NCBI GenBank assembly: GCA_003229095.1
Contig: QIHS01000385.1
Location: 1 to 8,675 of the forward strand
From: Woeseia sp.
GTDB taxonomy: Bacteria > Pseudomonadota > Gammaproteobacteria > Steroidobacterales > Woeseiaceae
Direction: 5' to 3'
DNA: 8,675 nucleotides
Part shown: positions 1 to 5,100 of the stretch, one piece after another
Layout: every line of letters starts with the position of its first letter
Numbering within the stretch: the stretch's first letter is position 1
The notes under the pieces: generated by a model
The model's input: the letters and a program-made list of their open reading frames with translations, nothing else
The model's database searches: none
Told to the model about the DNA's origin: nothing
Made by a program: the position numbers and the translations under genes

Positions 1-153
1 TTTCGTAGTATGCGAAGTTTGCAGAAATTCACCGCGGTCCACGCCTCAATCCACAACCACTTCAATCTGGAGCGCCACTTTTATTCACGTGTCAATTTCA
101 AGCTAAACAGAAACGCCGCTCTCGCCGAGTGGCGCCAACTTGGCGCGTCATAA
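1..153 (+). CDS. IS6-like DDE transposase, C-terminal end (5' part outside window)
   Basis: Frame 1 is open from the first base to a TAA at 151-153, giving about 50 residues. They include LQKFTAVHASIHNHFNLERH and end in ALAEWRQLGAS. This resembles the C-terminal tail of IS6-family (DDE_Tnp_IS240-type) transposases common in Rhodobacteraceae, in which a MRTLQKFA-VH-S-xNHFN-ER stretch follows the DDE catalytic core and precedes a terminal ALAEWR. The enzyme would catalyse replicative transposition of its element. The catalytic DDE triad lies upstream of the window, so activity cannot be judged. The family call is from memory of the tail motif: a transposase is very likely, the exact IS family less certain. 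The gene ends just before the bisphosphatase remnant, so this copy is inserted in or next to that gene. Confidence 0.8.
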   Translation, partial: FRSMRSLQKFTAVHASIHNHFNLERHFYSRVNFKLNRNAALAEWRQLGAS

Positions 154-171
154 GGGACAGCGTTACTGTCC
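1..171 (+). mobile_element. Right end of an IS6-like insertion sequence
   Basis: The transposase tail ends at 153. It is followed by a short dyad at 155-171 (GGACAG, five bases, CTGTCC), and recognisable bisphosphatase sequence resumes after that. I place the element boundary at about 171 because IS6-type elements usually end within a few tens of bases of the transposase stop, with a short terminal inverted repeat. The exact end is inferred: the left end, its matching inverted repeat and the second copy of any target duplication are outside the window. Confidence 0.6.
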
Positions 172-629
172 ATTCAGAGACTGGTTCGCATCCGTCTGAC
201 AGCACCAATTATCGACACTGGCCACTGCCGATCCGCGCCTATATCGATGATTGCGTTGATGGTGCCGAGGGACCGCAGCATCAGGATTTCAACATGCGCT
301 GGATTGCCTCTCTGGTCGCGGAAACCCATCGGATACTGATTCGCGGCGGCGTATTTTTGTACCCCGGCGATGATCGCAAAGGCTATGAACGCGGTCGTCT
401 GTGTATGGTTTATGAATGCGCTGCAATCGCCTTTCTGGTGGAACAGGCGGGCGGCAGGGCAACCGACGCCATCGACCCAATCCTGAATCAGCAGGCCAGT
501 GAATTGCATGGCCGCACCCCGTTTGCGTTCGGCTCAGCAAACAAAGTCGATAAAATATCGACCTACCACGATCTACCAGAAAACGAGACGTCGGCGCTGT
601 TTGGCAGGCGTGGTCTGTTCCGCACCTAA
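172..629 (+). pseudogene. fbp: Fructose-1,6-bisphosphatase class 1, C-terminal remnant truncated by an insertion sequence
   Basis: The reading frame runs to a TAA at 627-629 and shows class 1 FBPase signatures in order: NYRHW, then IRAYIDDCV, FNMRWIASLVAETHRIL, GGVFLYP, GRLCMVYE, AFLVEQAGGRATD, and a tail with YHDLP and LFGRRGLFRT. FBPase hydrolyses fructose-1,6-bisphosphate to fructose-6-phosphate in gluconeogenesis and the Calvin cycle. Only about 150 of the usual 330 or so residues remain. The N-terminal half with most of the metal-binding site is missing, and the sequence just upstream belongs to the transposase end. The frame could formally start at a GTG at 129, but that start lies inside the transposase frame and its first 14 or so codons do not look like FBPase. 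The remnant converges on the response-regulator gene with a 29-base gap. It should be non-functional, so an intact fbp probably exists elsewhere if the pathway is used. Confidence 0.82.
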
Positions 630-658
630 AAGGGTTCTGTAACCTAGCCGCATTGGGC

Positions 659-1360
659 TTAACCCAACACGTAGCCACTGCCGCGGACCGTGTTCAGCAA
701 TTTTCTGGAATGTCCGTTGTCGATTTTCTGTCGTAACCTATGAATGTTCACTTCGACAAGATTTGTTCCTGGCTCGAAAGACAAGCCGAAAACCTCTTTC
801 AACAACCTACTACGACTAACCGGATGGGATTTGTTGGCCGCGAGGAACAACAATACTTCAAGTTCCTTTGAGCTCAGATTAATTGGAGTTCCGGCGCGAA
901 ATGCAACCCGGGATTCGGACCATATCTGAAGGTCTGCAATCGAGATTGACGGCGTTTTACTCTCTGCGCGGCGCATCAGACGGTTAAGTTTGGCGACGAA
1001 CTCTCTTTCCGAATATGAGCTAACCAAATAGTTGTCGGCACCAGCTTCGAATGCCGCAACCCGGCCAGCCTCGTCGTTACTCGACCCGATCACTAATACC
1101 GGGATGTCTGGGAACGATTTTCGGAACCCGGACAGGAAATCGGAGTACTCTTTTAACGGCTCCCATTCACAGAAAATCAATACCGAAACTGAAGCAAGAT
1201 TTTGTGGATTCAGACCATCTTGAAGCCCGGTCAGAAAAACGTTATCGATATTTGCCGTGGCAATAATACGACCCAATAGAGCATTGGATCGTGATCCCTG
1301 AGATGCTAAATTTGGCACCAACATAAGCGGACAAATTCCACCTGCCTGGTCAATTTTCAT
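659..1360 (-). CDS. OmpR/PhoB-type winged-helix regulator with degenerate receiver domain
   Basis: The product is 233 aa, the usual size for this family. Residues about 10-130 follow the receiver fold: PDIPVLVIGSSNDEAGRVAA matches strand 4 and helix 4, and FEAGADNYLV matches strand 5. The key residues are missing. The acidic pair after strand 1 is replaced (VPN), the phospho-acceptor Asp position is Cys64 (in LIFCEWEP), and the conserved Lys is Ser114 (LVSSYS instead of LVKPFS). Residues about 161-233 form a good Trans_reg_C winged helix (NLSSKELEVLLFLAANKSHP, then NLVEVNIHRLRQKIDNGHS, and the wing VRGSGYVLG). It should therefore bind DNA but not be switched by standard phosphorylation. The start at 1360 is chosen over an in-frame ATG at 1411 because a GGAGG precedes it and the first 17 codons from 1411 add nothing family-like. 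The gene is divergent from the peroxidase gene across 753 bases and may regulate it (inference). No cognate kinase is adjacent. Confidence 0.88.
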   Translation of the reverse strand: MKIDQAGGICPLMLVPNLASQGSRSNALLGRIIATANIDNVFLTGLQDGLNPQNLASVSVLIFCEWEPLKEYSDFLSGFRKSFPDIPVLVIGSSNDEAGRVAAFEAGADNYLVSSYSEREFVAKLNRLMRRAESKTPSISIADLQIWSESRVAFRAGTPINLSSKELEVLLFLAANKSHPVSRSRLLKEVFGLSFEPGTNLVEVNIHRLRQKIDNGHSRKLLNTVRGSGYVLG

Positions 1361-1371
1361 TGCAGCCGCCC

Positions 1372-1376
1372 CCTCC
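1372..1376 (-). promoter_or_regulatory. Ribosome binding site deciding the regulator start
   Basis: On the minus strand GGAGG lies 11 bases before the ATG at 1360, within a G-rich run that brings further AGGGGG-like pairing closer to the start. The alternative ATG at 1411 has no comparable site, so 1360 is preferred. Confidence 0.55.
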
Positions 1377-1927
1377 AATTGTCCGCAGGGCTCCCCAGCC
1401 CATGCAAACACAATCCCCTTCCAACTTACCCTGAGTTTTCAGACCAAGGTCGCAGTATCGGACCTTTGACCATTCAGGCGAAGACCCCACTTCCGAGTTC
1501 ATCGCACACTTCAAAGCAGCACCCTCCACTATATTCAGCTTTGGGTTCCAGCAAAGTGCGTTGAAGCCTCAGGAGATTGGTAGATACAAAGTTTTTCCAT
1601 CATGATTGCGGCAATTGCTTGTTGAAAAATTTCGGGTCATTACTAGCGGTACGCTATGGCCATCCTTTTCGAGCGGGTGTGTTCGACTTAGATTTCTTTT
1701 TTAAAATCAAGTGTTTGCCACCCAAGTTCACGGAAAATTATTGAACAGCGTTGGGAATGCCACCTTCCAATTACCGACAGAGCGAGTATTGAATTTCTAG
1801 AATTTTGGTTTGCTAACTATTATTGGGATTGTTTTCTTCACGCTGGGAATTATGGCAAAGACTCGGAATTTTTCGCGTCAATTTTCGGAAATATAGGCCA
1901 TTGTTTTAAGCCATTCAACAAACAAGC

Positions 1928-1943
1928 GCGAATCGGAATTCGC
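1928..1943. promoter_or_regulatory. Dyad GCGAAT-N4-ATTCGC, candidate operator
   Basis: Perfect 6-base arms flank CGGA in the divergent intergenic region, about 170 bases before the peroxidase start. The symmetry suits a dimeric regulator, or a small hairpin if transcribed. No regulator is assigned; OmpR-type proteins more often use direct repeats, so a different regulator is as likely. Confidence 0.3.
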
Positions 1944-1958
1944 AAAAACCAACATTAC

Positions 1959-1975
1959 TAATATCTGAAATATTA
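1959..1975. promoter_or_regulatory. Dyad TAATAT-N5-ATATTA, candidate operator or promoter element
   Basis: Perfect 6-base A+T arms flank CTGAA, 15 bases after the previous dyad and about 140 bases before the peroxidase start. TAATAT also resembles a -10 box, but no good -35 sits at the right distance, so promoter function is not shown. Confidence 0.28.
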
Positions 1976-2031
1976 CAAAATTGTTAATTATGTGCCGGTT
2001 GGCGATCAGACTAAGGTCCTACTAGTTCCGC

Positions 2032-2081
2032 GCCAGTGTGAATTTATTTCGGAGGTGAAAACCAACCGAAACCGCACTGGC
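2032..2081 (+). promoter_or_regulatory. Inverted repeat in the peroxidase leader
   Basis: GCCAGTG at 2032-2038 is perfectly complementary to CACTGGC at 2075-2081. If transcribed this would form a stem just ahead of the peroxidase ribosome binding site. The 36-base loop carries a GGAGG at 2051-2055 that is too far from the peroxidase start (about 58 bases) to serve it. The role is unknown; it could be a leader structure or chance. Confidence 0.28.
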
Positions 2082-2102
2082 TAAACTGCTTATGTTAATG
2101 CT

Positions 2103-2108
2103 GGAGAG
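2103..2108 (+). promoter_or_regulatory. Ribosome binding site of the peroxidase gene
   Basis: GGAGAG lies just before the ATG at 2114, with the GGAG core 7 bases from the start codon. This supports 2114 as the true start; the ATGs at 2092 and 2098 are in another frame that stops at 2124. Confidence 0.7.
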
Positions 2109-2113
2109 TATAG

Positions 2114-5100
2114 ATGACCGATAAACTTACACCAACCGATATTCAATTCCTTTTTGATAATATTCTGCTCGGCGATACACCATTGCCTGGTGCCGACCCG
2201 CTGGCACCCGACGGTATTCGGACGATCGACGGCACGCAGAACAACATCACCGGGCTGACAATTCTTGATCAATATGGGAACTTGGTGGACTCGGGCACAT
2301 TCGGGAATGTAAACCAATTCTTTATCAATGTTTCCAGCACTGTTGGCCCCAATTCCTACGGCCCAAATATGTTTGTGACTGACGCATCGCCGCGGGTGAT
2401 CAGCAACTTGATCGTCGACCAGACCGCAGCAAACCCGGCCACGGTTGGTGCGTCGCTTTTGGCGCTGGGTGACCCGTCTGTTGACCGCACGCCTGAAAGT
2501 AGCCTGTTTACCTTCTTCGGGCAGTTTTTTGATCACGGCCTTGATTTCATCAGCAAGCAGGGTTCCGGCGTCATCATGGTTCCGATTGCGCCGACCGATC
2601 CGCTTTGGGATCCGACACCAGGTGCGTTCAATATGATGCCGGTGACCCGGGCAGAGACTGACGTCAACGGCGATACGATCAACACGACAGCGCCGTATGT
2701 CGAGCAAAGCCAGACCTATGGTTCCTCTGCATCGACGACATTCTATCTGAAGGAATACGACGCCAACGGTCAGGCCACAGGGGATCTTGTGCAGGGCGCA
2801 AATGGCATGGGCTCGTGGTTGGACATTAAGGACAATGCCAATCTGTGGGCACGGGCGCAGATCGGCGCTGATCCTGCCACGGAAATGCTGACCGATGCCG
2901 ATATACTGGATGTTCCGGATCCGACATTCTGGGATCCGCTCATGAATGCCGGTCTTGGCGGCTTCATGCCTGGCGCGGGTACCGGGCAGGCATTCGTTGC
3001 CGATATCGCTCACAACGCCAATCCGTCGGGCGGGCTGACACCTGATGCCGATTCTGTGATCAATCCCAATGGGTTTGGTTCACCGCCGCCGGCGCCGGGT
3101 GAGTATGACAATGAATTGCTTGAAGCCCACCTGGTTTCGGGTGATCCGCGCGCCAATGAAAACACAGCATTGACGGCAATTCACGTCGCCTTTCACGCCG
3201 AGCACACCCGACTTGTCGCTGAGATCAAGGACTGGGTTCAGCAACAAAACCAGATCGATCCAACATTTGCCGGGCAATGGACGGGTGACATGTATTTCGA
3301 GGCGGCCAAAGTGGCCAACGAAATGCAGTACCAGCATGTGGTGTTCGACGAGTTCGCGCGCAGAATGAGCCCGAACATTGATGCTTTTGCGTCTTACAAA
3401 GTTGATATCAATCCCAACATTACGACCGAATTCTCGCAGGCCGTCTATCGCCTGGGGCATTCGCAGCTGACGGATGACGTGAAAGCAATCGATGCCTCGG
3501 GACAGGTTACCGACTATTCCCTGATTCAGGCATTCCTCAATCCAGAGCTGTTCGAACAGGTCGGCGCTGCAGATTTCGCGAAGGGACTGCAATTCGAGCA
3601 AGGGTCGCGTATCGATGAATTCGTGGTTGACTCGCTGCGGAATTTCCTTGTCGGTTTGCCGCTTGATCTGGCGGCGATCAACATTGCCCGCGGTCGCGAC
3701 GTCGGGCTGCCCACGCTGAACGAGCTTCGTGCGGATCTATTTGCCCAAACCGGCGAAGCGTCGCTGGAAGCCTATGACAGCTGGGCCGATTTTGGCGCGA
3801 ATCTGCTCAATCCTGCATCACTGGTGAATTTCATTGCTGCTTATTCCAACGAAGCGACGATTGCGGCTGCGCGTGCGGCCGCTGAAGCTGGCACTGTCGA
3901 TTATGCAACCGATTATGCGGCACTTCGCGCTGCAGCCGCTCTGCAGATGGATGATCCGGTATTCATGGGCGTCGGTGGCGACGATGGATACAACCTAATT
4001 GATCTGTGGATCGGTGGTCTGGCTGAGGTGAAAGTGCCGCTTGGTTTGCTTGGGTCAACGTTTGACTTCGTGTTCGCACAACAAATCATCGCGCTTCAAG
4101 ACGGCGATCGGTTCTACTACCTTGATCGCATTGCGGGTAACTTACTCGCTCAGATTGAAGGCCAGACGCTGTCCGACATTCTGGCGCGCGGCACCGGCGC
4201 CATCCATCTGTATGGCGATCCATTCGGAACTCCGGATGCCCTGATCGAACTGGGTACTCTTGCCGTGGATCATCTGATCAAGACACCGACGGAACTAAAT
4301 GACTTCATTGCCGAAATCATCGGCGGGACCAACGCCAACAACATGATTTACGGTGGCGCGGGCAACGACTCGATCTACGGCGATGGCGGCAATGATGTCC
4401 TGTATGCCGGCGCCAATGACGACTTTGTTTATGGCGGCGATGGCGACGATGTCATCTACGGCGAGGTCGGCTTTGACAGGCTTCGTGGTGACGACGGCAA
4501 TGACATATTGCATGGTGGCGCTGACGACGACAAACTCAACGGCGGCAAGGGTGATGACGTGCTGTACGGCGACCAGGGTTTGGACGAACTGCTCGGCGAC
4601 GATGGCAATGACACCATATTTGGCGGCAACCAGAATGACGAAATTTTTGGCGGTGACGGCGACGACGTCCTGTATGGTGACGACGGCGATGACAGCATAG
4701 ACGGCGAAGAGGGCAACGACATTCTGTACGGCGGACGTGGCGACGACATAATGACCGGTGGTGCCGACGACGACATTCTCATCGGTGGCTCCGGAGGCGA
4801 CTCCATGGACGGCGGATTAGGAGGCTATGACATTGCCAGCTACGAGACCTGGCTGGAGTCATTGCCTCTGGGTACCGGCGTGGGGCTTACCATCAATATG
4901 CTCGACAGTGTGCTATCCACCGGTGACGCCCGCGATGATACATATCTTGACATCGAAGCCGTGCGTGGCACCAATTTCGACGACATCATCGTCGGCAATG
5001 ACCTCGGGATAACCCTGGTCGGCGGTTTCGGCGATGACAACATCACCGGCGGTTTGCTTGACGATACATTGATTGGCTCGGAAGGTAATGATTCACTATT

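Larger units (their letters stand above)
1361..2113. other. Long divergent intergenic region, A+T-rich, probably regulatory
   Basis: About 750 bases lie between the start of the OmpR-type regulator (minus strand) and the start of the peroxidase gene (plus strand). I find no convincing coding sequence: the open stretches are short, lack family resemblance and lack good start sites. From about 1600 to 2000 the base composition is visibly richer in A and T than the flanking genes. The region must hold both divergent promoters. It contains two compact dyads at 1928-1943 and 1959-1975, the palindrome TTCTAGAA at about 1795-1803, and a longer-range inverted repeat near the peroxidase start. I could not place a convincing -35/-10 pair by eye. 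Confidence 0.6.

Noticed and set aside
174..678. Minus-strand frames opposite the bisphosphatase remnant
   Set aside because: The plus strand carries clear FBPase motifs over the same bases; the antisense products resemble nothing known and lack start-site support.
1379..1564. Small plus-strand frame of 61 codons in the divergent region
   Set aside because: It overlaps the start and ribosome binding site of the regulator on the other strand, has no family resemblance and no good ribosome binding site.
1687..1711. T-rich stretch with GATTT/AAATC arms as an intrinsic terminator
   Set aside because: The stem is short, A+T-only and lies upstream of both neighbouring genes, with no transcript expected to end there.
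2055..2084. Nine-codon GTG frame and the short ATG frames at 2092 and 2098 as leader peptides
   Set aside because: The GTG overlaps its only possible ribosome binding site and the ATG frames have none; frames this short arise by chance.
2090..3013. Minus-strand open frame of 307 codons opposite the peroxidase start
   Set aside because: It lies entirely opposite well-supported peroxidase coding sequence, shows no family resemblance, and its Arg/His/Cys-rich composition is typical of an antisense shadow.
4353..4806. Overlapping frames rich in Met/Thr (plus strand) and Ser/Pro (minus strand)
   Set aside because: They are frame-shifted readings of the 27-base RTX repeats; the repetitive composition comes from the repeat, not from a separate gene.
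4355..4813. Regular repeat spacing considered as a CRISPR array
   Set aside because: The units are contiguous 27-base coding repeats with no unique spacers, and translate into RTX nonapeptides.
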